From Nyssa sinensis (taxonomy: Eukaryota > Streptophyta > Magnoliopsida > Cornales > Nyssaceae), in the NCBI GenBank assembly GCA_008638375.1, contig CM018050.1, positions 26,293,097 through 26,357,096 on the forward strand: a stretch of DNA of 64,000 bases, read 5' to 3'. A program made the position numbers and the translations under genes. Positions 47,885 to 57,325 of this stretch are shown piece after piece. The number at the start of each line of letters is the position of its first letter. Position 1 is the first letter of the stretch. The notes beneath the pieces were generated by a model. It saw only the letters and a list, made by a program, of their open reading frames with translations, was not told the DNA's origin and did not search any database.

Positions 47885-48800
47885 TTTCTTATTGGCATCT
47901 TCTAAGGGACACAAGCCTCGAACCAATCATCTTTTTTGTCTTGAGGTCCTGAAAGACATAAGAAATGGGAGAAAATGTTATGGAACAGTTTAATGCTTTA
48001 GTCAGTTGACTAACAAAGAGTAAATTAAAGAGAAAATCAGGAACATAAACATAAAGAATGAGTAGGATGTAAAACACCTTTCCCAAGAATTGGTCTAGAG
48101 GACCCATCAACTAACACAATATGGTGTTTGACACTATTTAAATTAGGAAAGAGGGATGGTATACTTGTCATATGTGAGCTAGCGATAGAATTAATGACCT
48201 ACGATGAAGGCAAATGCATGCCATGTTAACTAAATCAGTCAAAGTAGCAGTGGAAGAAGAAGGAAGAGCAGTTCGCAATGTCTCAACGAGTTCGCCAAGC
48301 TAAGCAGTGATTGCAACATGAGAATTAGAGCTGAAAATGACAGGTGCATATGAAGCAGTATTAGGACGTGGCAGTGTAATACCATCAATGACTCGATGCA
48401 TATAATCTGGCTTATGATACCTCATCCAACGATAAGCTATCGTATGATTAGTACCACCACAATGATCACACTTTCTATCATCCCATCCACCATCTCTTAA
48501 ATCACCATGAGAATCACAATAGCCATGACCACCGTGGGAATCACGAGAAGTAGACCCACGGCCACTACTACTTGAGACTAAAAGCGAAGACTCCAACGAA
48601 GAGATAGTAGACCATGTCACAAAAAGCTTTGTCCTAGATATGAACATAAAAATTGGACATATTCATTAACAACAGTAGTTAAAGTCCCACTAGAAAATAT
48701 ATGATCCTTAAAGCCACTAAGATTTGAGTCTAGACTAGAAAGTAAAGAAGCAATCATAAAATCTTTCCAATGGAAATTATGTTGCTCCTAATTAGTAGTA
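47885..48800 (-). pseudogene. copia gag/protease fragment (element F)
   Basis: 48300-48647 (minus) carries a gag zinc knuckle, C-D-H-C-G-G-T-N-H-T-I-A-Y-R, where the last Cys is replaced, after a G/S/H-rich linker. About 48650-48800 reads N-F-H-W-K-D-F-M-I-A-S-L-L-S-S-L-D, the gag core. 47889-48110 reads Y-V-P-D-F-L-F-N-L-L-F-V-S-Q-L-T-K, the conserved region after the protease. The protease active site itself is missing between them. No LTRs could be paired, and no integrase, RT or RNase H is present. It is a different copia family from H1/H2. Confidence 0.78.
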
Positions 48801-49497
48801 AGGGAGGATGTTACAATAATTAATCCCATAAATTCTTAAGAATATTATGGTAACAATGATTTTTAGATTGTTTAATAGTAAAAATCTTCCCATACAAGTC
48901 ATAAATCCGATAAACATTATTTTACTGCGAACATGATTTGGTAACAAAGGGCTAGAGCCACACCTTAACCACTAAATCCTAACACAACCAATCTTCATAT
49001 TTTGGATCTGTCTCAACTGAATGACTATCCGTTGAATATTTCAATTTGCATTTCCCAAGCAAAAACACTGCTCAACATGTGCCTAAGTCAGATAATTTAG
49101 ACCATTCAACTTTTTCAATGTAATAGACTTAGGCATAACATCATCCTTTACAAGGATGGTTTATCTTCCTCCATGACACAATCCAAATTAAATAACAAGT
49201 GCCCAAGCCACAAAAAAGAATAATTAAATACTTCTGAAATTCGAAGAACCAAAGAACCCGAAGGAAGCAACAAATAGTAGCGCTCAAACAACAGCAAATA
49301 GCCTCATCCAAATCAAATAAGGCCATAGCCCAAGAAATCTAGCAAAGAACAACACTCAAATTGCAAAGAATTGCATTACCAAACTAGAAAAGGTGATATA
49401 GCAGCTAGAAGAACAAATTCAACCAGAAAAATAAAATCCCCGATGCTCAAAAGGAAGAGCCAACCACCAAAAATCAATACTGGATGCCCAAGAAGAA
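48801..49497. other. Unassigned, probably leader of copia fragment F
   Basis: No coding motif seen. GAAGAGCCAACC occurs twice (about 49454 and 49495), the second at the hAT insertion site. Confidence 0.35.
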
Positions 49498-49652
49498 GAG
49501 CCAACCAGTGTTGTCAAAGGTTATTGCCTTGTCGCCTAGGCGATCTGGCAAGGCGATTTTCAATGTTATCGCCTTAACCTGTTCCAGGCCAGAGGTCTTT
49601 AAAGAGGCAACGCCTAGGTAATCACCTTAAGCAAGGCGAGAGGCGAGAGGCG

Positions 49653-49715
49653 ATCAGATTTTATTATGGCCTCAATCTCCTCCAAATCTTCTTCAAAACA
49701 TTCGGGATTTCCACA
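49653..49715 (-). repeat. Truncated 3' LTR of copia H1
   Basis: Minus-strand TGTGGAAATCCCGAATG... for 63 bp, matching 54341-54403. The remaining roughly 137 bp of the LTR are missing. Confidence 0.92.
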
Positions 49716-49728
49716 CTCCCCCTCAAGT
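49716..49728 (-). promoter_or_regulatory. Polypurine tract of copia H1
   Basis: Minus-strand ACTTGAGGGGGAG directly before the 3' LTR remnant. Confidence 0.85.
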
Positions 49729-50829
49729 TGGATCATAGATGTTGATCATGTCCAACTTGCAGATAAACTCTTCAAAGCTGGTCCTATGTAATCCCTTAGT
49801 GAATATGTCTGCTAATTGTTCTCTTGTAGGAATATAGGTCATGCAGATTGTCCTTTTTTCAATTTTCTCCTTTATAAAGTGCCTGTCAACTTCTATATGT
49901 TTAGTCCTGTCGTGTTGAACAGGATTATCGAAAATGTTGATAGCAGCTTTGTTGTCGCAATAGAGTTTGATAGGAAGCTTTACTTTGACATGTAGTTCCT
50001 CCAAAAGCTTTTGTAACCATAGCCCTTCACACATTCCTTGTGCAACAGCTCTGAATTAGGCTTCGACACTACTTCTAGCTACCACACTTTGCTTCTTACT
50101 TCTCCATATTACTAGATTTCCCCAAATGTAGGTACAGTAGCCGATAGTAGACCTTCTGTCTCCTGGTGATCCTGCCCAATCTGTATTTGTATAGATTTCT
50201 ATCTTCTTACTGTCTCCTTTCTTAAAGAATAGACCTCGCCCTGAAGAGCCTTTCAGATATCTGAGAATCTTATATACCGCTTCTAGGTGACTCTCCTTTG
50301 GTGAATGCATGTGCTGACTGACCACACTAACAGCGAAAGCAATGTCAGGTCTAGTGTGAGATAGGTAGATCAATCTACCTACAAGTCTCTGATATCTTTC
50401 TCTATCCACAGGTTTTCCAACTTCTCCCATTCTTTTCCCTGCCTCGATCGAAGTTTCGCTTGGTTTGCAACCAAGCATACCAGTCTCAATCAAAAGGTCA
50501 AGAACATACTTTCTCTGGGAGACACTAATTCCCTTCCTTGATCTGGCAATTTCCATTCCCAGAAAGTATCGCATTTGACCTAGGTTTTTTACCTCGAATT
50601 CTGTGGCTAAGACCTTCTTCAATCTTTCCACCTCTCCTGTGTTATCTCCAGTGAGAATGATGTCGTCGACATACACGATCAGGATGGTCCTCCTTCCATC
50701 ATTGGATTGTTTGAAGAACATAGTGTGATCTGATTGTCCCTGTTGATATCCTTGATTCTTCATCACCTTCGCAAATCTATCAAACCACGCTCTCGGTGAT
50801 TGTTTGAGTCCATACAGGGATTTCTTCAA
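49723..50829 (-). pseudogene. copia H1 RT (distal) and RNase H
   Basis: 50056-50829 (257 codons) contains KKSLYGLKQSPRAWFDRF, the polymerase site I-V-Y-V-D-D-I-I-L-T-G-D and the thumb to ARSSVEA. 49723-50034 continues with RNase H: L-Y-C-D-N-K-A-A-I-N-I-F-D-N-P, HDRTKHIEVDRHFIKEKIE and the ADIFTKGL end. A TAA at the family Glu codon after SSVEA separates them. Active-site residues look intact. A frameshift near 50835 separates this from the upstream RT. Confidence 0.93.
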
Positions 50830-50839
50830 TTTACATATT

Positions 50840-51961
50840 CTAGGTTTCTTCTCCCTCGTAAAATCCTAGTGGTAGTGTCATGAACACTTCTTCCTCCAGC
50901 TCACCATTCAGAAAAGCATTCTTGATGTCAAACTGATGGAGTGGCCAGTCTAGGTTTGCTACCAAGGACAAGAGAACCTGTATAGTATTCAGCTTTGCTA
51001 CTGGTGCGAATGTCTCGGTATAATCAATACCGTATGTCTGAGTGAACCCCTTTGCAACTAGGCGTGCTTTGTACCGTTCTACTGTCCCATCCGCCTTGTA
51101 CTTCACCGTAAACACCCACTTACAGCCCAATGATTTTTTTCCTTTTGGCAAAGTCATCACCTCCCAAGTTCCATTTTTTTCTAATGCCCTTATTTCTTCC
51201 ATCACTGTTTCTCTCCATTCTGGAATCTCCAAGGCTTCTTGAATATTTTTAGGAATCTGGATTCTGTCAAGGTTAGACGTAAAAGCACGACACTTGGCAG
51301 AAAGAGCATTGTATGATACAAATTTTGAGATATGATGGAGAGTACATGTACGAGGTTGTTTTCTAAGAGCAATGGGTAAGTCGTCAAGATTTTTTACCTG
51401 ATCAGGATTGAGTTTTGGCCCATGAGTAGTCGGAGCTATCACTGGTTCTGACTCTTTTGGTGCGTCGGATGTGAGAGTCTCATTAGGCTTTGATTTATGT
51501 CTCCTTGAGTAGACCAGTGTCTCCCTGTCTGTTTGTTTTCTCACATCTCCCCCTGAATTCAAGATTCCCTCTGTGTTGGACAAAGAAGGAAAGGGTGTAT
51601 TGCATGGGGTAAATTCAAAGATGGCAACATCGAAGTCTGTGTCTGAGGATCGAGCTTCACTCAAGGACTCTCCCTGAAGTGAGTAGTAGGGAGTATGCTC
51701 AAAAAATGTGACATCCATACTAACATATAACTTCTGTGAGAGAGGGTCATAACATTTGTAACCCTTCTGAGTGGGAGAGTAGCCAAGGAAGACACATTTG
51801 AGAGCTCTAGGATCCAACTTATTACGGTGGGAGGCGTGAAGGTGGACAAACACAGTGGACCCGAAAATATGAAGTGGGAGAGATGAACTGATCCGAGAAT
51901 CAGGAAAGGTTTCCTGGAATTTTTGGAGAGGGGTTGAAAATGAGAGAACCTGACTAGGCAT
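50840..51961 (-). pseudogene. copia H1 integrase C-terminus and proximal RT
   Basis: A 373-codon piece. Residues 1-60 match the integrase tail ([35 protein letters not shown]). Residues about 80-230 are the variable spacer. From about 235 RT begins: [38 protein letters not shown] motif, [16 protein letters not shown] and [17 protein letters not shown]. It ends at a frameshift after LGFYEGEE. Confidence 0.93.
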
Positions 51962-52000
51962 TCGATTGAAGAGGAATGCAGCGGTCAGAACGGCATCACC

Positions 52001-52375
52001 TCAAAAATTATTTTTCATGTGAGAAGTGAACAGTAGGGCACGAGCGACCTCAAGAATATGTCGGTTTTTCCGTTCAGCAACCCTATTTTGTCGAGGGGTG
52101 TGAACGCAAGAACTTTGGTGAATAATACCTTTTTCTTGAAAATAGGGACCCAAAAAATGGTTGAAGTACTCAGTGCCATTATCAGTACGAAGAATTTGGA
52201 TTTTTGTCTGAAATTGGGTGTAAATCATAGTGTAAAAATTCATGAATACAGAATTAACCTCAGATTTATCATTTAGTAAAAACACCCAACAGAGACGAGA
52301 GTGGTCATCAATAAAGGTAATAAACCATTTCTTGTGGGTCCTATTGGGAACTCGTGAAGGCCCCCACAGGTACAC
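52001..52375 (-). pseudogene. copia H1 integrase core
   Basis: 124-codon piece with the catalytic triad regions visible: ITFIDDHSRLCWVF, ILRTDNGTEYFN and R-V-A-E-R-K-N-R-H-I-L-E. Frame breaks lie at both ends (52376-52340 upstream overlap, and 52000). Confidence 0.92.
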
Positions 52376-53003
52376 TGTGAATCAGGGTAAAAGGAAGTGA
52401 TGGTTTATAAGGAGATGTGGGAAAAGTAATACGATGATGTTTTGCAAGTTCACAGACTTCACACTGTAAATCCAAAGGAGTTTTATTCGAACAAAGTGAT
52501 GGAAACAAATGTTTTAAATATTGAAAACTAGGATGACCCATTCGTTTATGTCATAACAAAAGGTCACTATCCCGAGGACTAAATGCAGAATTACAAATAG
52601 GAGGACTACACTGTTTATTCATGTGAGCATCATCAAAGTAATAGAGTCCCTCGCATTCCTTAGCACTGCCAATCGTCTTCTCCGATGATAGATCCTGAAA
52701 AATACAATGAGAAGACAAAAATGTAGCTGAGCAATGAGATTGTTTGGTTAGTTGACTAATGGACAACAGATTGCAAGAGAGATTAGGAACATGAAGGACA
52801 GACTCTAAAGTAATAAATTCAGAGATACGGATACTCCCCTTGCCAGCTAGTGGGGATAAAGTACCATCTGCAATTTTTACTTTCAAGTTACCAACACAAG
52901 GTGAATATGTGGAAAATAAATGATGGGCATCAGTCATATGGTCGGATGCACTAGAGTCAATAATCCAGGAAGTGAGGCGCAAAGTGGTACTAAGAGCAGT
53001 CAA
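52341..53003 (-). pseudogene. copia H1 protease and pre-integrase domain
   Basis: 52551-53003 holds W-I-I-D-S-S-A-S-D-H-M: the protease triad D-S-G has become D-S-S, a G-to-A change. It continues with VLHVPNLSCNLLSISQLTKQ. 52341-52541 adds the pre-integrase segment MGHPSFQYLKHLFPSLCSNK and C-E-V-C-E-L-A-K-H-H-R. Confidence 0.92.
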
Positions 53004-53154
53004 AAAAGTATCTTTGTGGGCTAAGGAACCCGATGGCAGTGGAGGAGACTGACCCGAGGCTTGGAAGGTCGAATAAAGAGCATATAGCTTCTCAAGTTGC
53101 TCGGGGTTAAAACCCCCAAGAAAGGTCGACTGAGTGTGATGGGCTGGAGCGCCT

Positions 53155-54162
53155 ATTTTTGTCTGCTGTTCAGTAGAGGCCTAGTACCCGTGAGATTTGT
53201 TGGGCTGTCTGGGCTTCCAGTCAGCAGGCTTGCCATGTAAGGCCCAACAGGTATCTTTGGAATGGCCCAATTTTTTGCAATGATCACAAAATGGCCTTTT
53301 ATTTTGTTTTGGGCCGGATCCAATATGAGGCCCACGAGTTATAAAGGCTGCTTCAAACACAGGCGCTGTGTTTTTGCTTGGGCCGGATCCTGTGGGAGAC
53401 CAACGGGTTATAAGAGCAGAGGCGTCGATGGCTTCGATCCTAGGCGCTGCTTTCTCTTTCAACATCACCTTTCTTCGACTTTCTTCACGCCGAACCTCAG
53501 AGAACACTTCTCTGATGGACGGTAATGGCCGGTGACCCAAGACTCGACTCCTCACGTCGTCGAGTTCTTTGTTGAGCCCAACCAGAAACTCGTACACTCT
53601 TGTTCTCCATTCTCTTCTTGAATCGCACACTATCACCCGTGCATTCCCACGATTCTTCACTGCTGAGGTCCAATTCCTGCTATAAGCTCAGCATCTCCGT
53701 GTCGTATTTCGTCACTTCTCTGTCTCCCTGCTTCATCTGCCACATTCGAGTTTTGATCTTGAAGATTTGAGAGGCATTCTCGGCGTCGGAGTAGGTTTCG
53801 CGAACAGCCTCCCACATGTCCTTCGTCGTCGGCAGAAACATGTATATCTTGCCGATTGTTGGTCGCATGGAGTTGATCGAGTAGGAGGTTATGAAGGAAT
53901 TCTCAAAACGCCATTTCTGGAAGGCTACGGCGTCACTGGAAGATGGCTGTTTGGTTTCACCTGTAAGGAAACCTAATTTTCCTTTGCCGTCGATGACCAG
54001 CTTGATGGATTGAGCCCATTCTCGGTAGTTCTTCCCATTCAGCTTTTCTACGGTAAGATGAAATGATGAATTTTCAAACCCGACAGTTGAACCCATGGAG
54101 GAGATTGTCTCTGATTCTCCTTCCTGAGTTACCGACTAGGTAGACTCATGGCTGGTGGCCAT
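53155..54162 (-). pseudogene. copia H1 gag (broken)
   Basis: The ATG at 54160-54162 starts MATSHEST, followed by a TAG (54136-54138) at a Gln codon. 53680-54096 continues with the UBN2-type gag, LNGKNYREWAQSIKLVIDGK. It ends at a TAG (53680-53682) where copy H2 has Trp (L-W-Q-E-L). 53181-53660 carries the C-terminal half with GLNKELDDVRSRVLG and the knuckle C-D-H-C-K-K-L-G-H-S-K-D-T-C. A final TAG at 53181-53183 replaces Gln. Confidence 0.92.
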
Positions 54163-54191
54163 GGTTTGCTAGGGTTTTCAGAGTAATCCCT

Positions 54192-54203
54192 GCTCTGATA
54201 CCA
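54192..54203 (-). promoter_or_regulatory. Primer-binding site of copia H1
   Basis: Minus-strand TGGTATCAGAGC immediately after the 5' LTR. Confidence 0.93.
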
Positions 54204-54403
54204 TGAAGACAATGAGAATTGAAATAAAATTATTCATTCAAGAATTCTATATTTCTTTACATACATGGTCCCTATTTAATATGACCAAATATAACCAAAA
54301 CATGGAAACATAGAAGTCAATCCAAATAATCAGCCTAAATATCAGATTTTATTATGGCCTCAATCTCCTCCAAATCTTCTTCAAATCATTCGGGATTTCC
54401 ACA
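54204..54403 (-). repeat. 5' LTR of copia H1
   Basis: 200 bp. Minus strand TGTGGAAATCCCGAATGATT to TCATTGTCTTCA. Confidence 0.93.
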
Positions 54404-54790
54404 CATTTTTAATTATAACATATTTTACTTGTATGTTTTTATGTTTATAGTGTTTTATGCACTTATTTAACAATTCTGTAAGAGGCACATCAATATAAAA
54501 GAATATAATTAATAGTCTATAAGTATTATTGTCTAATCTATTATATTAATATATGTATTATTATCAAACATTGGCCTAAAAAATTTAAATATTTGAAATG
54601 TTGTCAAAAACTCAAAATTTTGGAGAGAATAATACTTTCAACATGAAAAAACATTTTAATTAGTGATTAATATTGCATCCTCTATAACCAACAAATTATC
54701 ATCATTCTTCACAAAATCTGAGCTTGCCCACAATAAAATATTTTTCTTCCATCAACCAAATTAATCACCTTTACGAGAAGTCATCCCAAC
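54404..54790. other. hAT internal sequence, AT-rich
   Basis: Non-coding AT-rich stretch between copia H1 and the TRIM array. No features seen. Confidence 0.45.
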
Positions 54791-54795
54791 ATAGG

Positions 54796-55803
54796 TGTAG
54801 CGACCCGCTCCACGTGTCACAATATTGTCCGCTTTGGGCTTCGCCCTCATGGCTTTAAAATGCGTTGTGATAAGGAGAATTGCAGTCCTACTTATGAATC
54901 TTTCACATTTTCCTCCCCAGTTGATGTGGGATGCATTACCATTTCCCATTATCCAATGCGTTGTGATAAGGAGAACTGCGGTTTTACTTATGAATCATTC
55001 GCCTTTCCCTTCCCCAAACAATGTGGGATGCATTACCCTTTCCCATTACCCCCTCCCCCCATAGGAATATTGTCCTTATGGTCGGGCCAGCGTGTAGCGG
55101 CGTGCAATCATCTTCACACTTCTGGTTGGGGTCTAGCTCTGATACCATTTGTAGCGACCCGCTCCACATGTTACAATATTGTCCGCTCTGGGATTCGCCC
55201 TCACTGCTTTAAAACACGTTGTAACAAGGAGAGAGGTAACCTTACTTATGAATACTAATTCCTTCACCTTCCCAAGCGATGTGGGACAAGAACCCCCTCC
55301 GCAGGCCTCCTACTAATGGACATACCAAGTTGGGCCAGCTCTCCCCCCCTTGGAGGACACGCGTCCTCGCGTGTGTCCACACTTCTGGTCGGAATCCAGC
55401 TCTGATACCATCTGTAATGACCCACTCTACGTGTCACAATATTGTCTGCTTTGGGCTTTCCACCCTCACGACTTTAAAACACGTTGTGACAAGAAGAATT
55501 ACGGCCCTACTTATGAATCTTTCACATTTCCCTTCCCCAAGTGATGTGGAATGCATTACCCTTTCCCATTACCCCTTCCCCCCTATAGGAATACCATACT
55601 CTTGGACGGGCATGCAACCATCTCCACATTTTCGGCTAGGGTCCAGCTCTGATACCATCTGTAGCGACTCGCTCCATGTGTCACAATATTGTCCACTTTG
55701 GGCTTCGCTCTCACGGCTTTAAAACGCATTGTGACAAGGTAAATTATGGCTCTACTTATAAATCCTTCACCTTTCCCTTCCCCAGGCAATGTGGGATGCA
55801 TTA
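54796..55803 (-). repeat. TRIM array, left arm (minus-strand units)
   Basis: Reading from the centre leftward: LTR, ordinary internal, LTR, variant internal (with TGTGTCCACACTTCTGGTCG and an ACGCGTCC stretch), variant LTR (CGATGTGGGACAAGAACC), ordinary internal, terminal LTR carrying the 97-bp duplication. Confidence 0.88.
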
Positions 55804-56886
55804 CCCTGGGAAAGGGAAAGGTGAATGATTCATAAGTAGGGCCACAGTTCTCCTTGTCACAACGTGTTTGAAAGCCATGAGGGCGAAGCCCAAAGCAAAC
55901 AATATTGTGCCAGTAGAAGGGGTCGCTATAGATGGTATCAAAGCTAGATCCTGATCGGAAGTGTGGGCACACGCGAGCACGCGTGTCCTCCAAGGGGGGA
56001 GAGCTGGCCCAAGTGGGTATGTCCCTTATTGGGAGGCCTGCAGAGGGGGTTCTTGTCCCACATCGCTCGGGAAGGTGAAGGAATTGGTATTCGTAAGTAA
56101 GGCTGCGGCTTTCTTTGTTACAACGCGTTTTAAAGCCGAGAGGGCGAAGTCCAGAGTGGACAATACTGTGACACGTGGAGCGGGTCGCTACAGATGGTAT
56201 CAGAACTGGACCCCTGTTAGAGTTGGACCCCAGTCGGAAGTGCAGAGATGGCTACATGCCTGCCCAGGAGGACGGTATTCCTAAGGGAGGAGGGGGTAAT
56301 GAGAAAGGGTAATGCATCCCACATCGCCTGGGAAAGGGAAAGTGAAGGATTCATAAGTAGGACCGCAGTTCTCCTTGTCACAACTCGTTTTAAAGCCGTG
56401 AGGGTGGAAATCCCAAAGTGGACAATATTGTGACACATGGAGCAGATCGCTACAAATGGTATCAGAGCTGGACCCTAGCCGAAAGTGTGGAGATGGCTAC
56501 ATGCCGCTGCCCCCCGCCCAAGAGGACGATATTCCTATGGGGAGAGGGGGTAATGCATCCCACATTGCCTGGGAAAGGGAAGGGTAAATGATTCATAAGT
56601 AGGGACCATAATTCTCCTTGTCACAACACGTTATAAAGCCGTAAGGGCGAATCCTAAAGCGGACAATATTGTGACACATGGAGCGGGTTGCTACAGATTG
56701 TATCAGAGCTGGACCCCAGCTGGAAGTGTGGAGATGGTTTCACGCCCACCCAGGAGGACGGTATTCCTATGGGTGGAGGGGGTAATAGGAAAGGGTAATG
56801 CATCCCACATTGCTTGGGGAAGGGAAATGTGAAGGATTCATAGGTAGGGCCAGTACAATATTGAGCCAATGGAGTGGGTCGCTACA
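55804..56886 (+). repeat. TRIM array, right arm (plus-strand units)
   Basis: From the centre rightward: LTR lacking its first roughly 25 bp, variant internal, variant LTR, then three ordinary internal-LTR units, the last LTR with an internal deletion. Each GGGTCGCTACA end except the last is followed by a TGGTATCAGAGC-like primer site. Confidence 0.88.
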
Positions 56887-56891
56887 ATAGG

Positions 56892-57317
56892 CCTGATTTT
56901 TTAGAATTAGCTTTGAATCTTTAGATGTCTACGTGATTGGCCTTATCATATCTTCCTTATTATCAGGACTAACAAGTTTACAAATTTTCTTCTATACAAT
57001 ACTTAGATAACAAAACTTTGAATATTAATCTTCTTTTAAAAAAGCACTAAAGCTTAAAATAATTATATCACTTAAATACGCCACATATAACTTTTAAATT
57101 GAACTTTTTAGTATTACTTGATAATCATTTTAATGACAAAATATTATTTAACTTAGAATGAATTTATTTTTAATGTGTAATATAATTTATTATTATTATT
57201 ATTATTTTATTAGTTAGCGCCTTGTTTCACTCAGACTAACATTTTTTTGTCGCCTCGCTTTTCGGGCAATATGAGACCTCAACACTTTAAGAGCACCTCT
57301 CGCCTTTAACTACACTG
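56892..57317. other. hAT right end
   Basis: AT-rich hAT sequence ending in a CGCC-rich sub-terminal block (GTCGCCTCGCTTTTCGGGCA) and the terminal CACTG. Confidence 0.65.
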
Positions 57318-57325
57318 GAGCCAAC

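Larger units (their letters stand above)
49653..54403 (-). mobile_element. Ty1/copia element H1, 3' LTR truncated
   Basis: Minus strand; 5' LTR 54204-54403 (200 bp), primer site directly adjacent, gag-protease-integrase-RT-RNase H, polypurine tract, and only 63 bp (49653-49715) of the 3' LTR before hAT sequence resumes. The same family occurs at 61588 on the opposite strand (H2). Longer open pieces survive here than in the other elements (373 and 257 codons), so it is fairly young. TSD cannot be checked because the left end is deleted. Confidence 0.93.
54791..56891. mobile_element. Palindromic TRIM (terminal-repeat retrotransposon in miniature) array with 5-bp TSD
   Basis: Array 54796-56886 flanked by ATAGG (54791-54795 and 56887-56891). 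It contains nine LTRs (about 158 bp, TGGGAAAGGG...GGGTCGCTACA) separated by about 100-bp internal regions, each with a GATGGTATCAGAGCTGGACC primer site after the LTR and a purine tract before the next. Four LTRs are on the minus strand (U5 ends at 54796, 55150, 55413, 55660) and five on the plus strand (U5 ends at 55930, 56192, 56454, 56695, 56886). Usual period is 241-263 bp. The first LTR has a ~97-bp internal duplication (period 354) and the last an internal deletion (191). Both outer ends are U5. No protein is encoded; overlapping open frames on both strands are repeat shadows. Confidence 0.9.
49498..57325. mobile_element. hAT element (49506-57317) with 8-bp TSD, hosting a copia element and a TRIM array
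   Basis: GAGCCAAC is present at 49498-49505 and 57318-57325. The body starts CAGTGTTGTCAAAGG and ends with CCTTTAACTACACTG, whose reverse complement is CAGTGTAGTTAAAGG, so terminal inverted repeats agree at most positions. Sub-terminal regions are dense in CGCC/GGCG words (GTCGCCTAGGCG, AAGGCGAGAGGCGAGAGGCG), as in hAT sub-terminal motifs. Removing the nested copia (49653-54403) and TRIM array leaves under 1 kb of AT-rich, non-coding hAT sequence. No transposase, so it is non-autonomous. Confidence 0.8.

Noticed and set aside
54825..56869. Open frames up to 147 codons in the TRIM region
   Set aside because: They recur in each TRIM unit on both strands with the same peptides (for example DTICSDPLHVSQYCPLW) and simply track the repeat.
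54796..56886. TRIM array as a DNA transposon with terminal inverted repeats
   Set aside because: The inverted ends are complete TRIM LTRs with adjacent TGGTATCAGAGC primer sites and purine tracts, which are retrotransposon features; no transposase.
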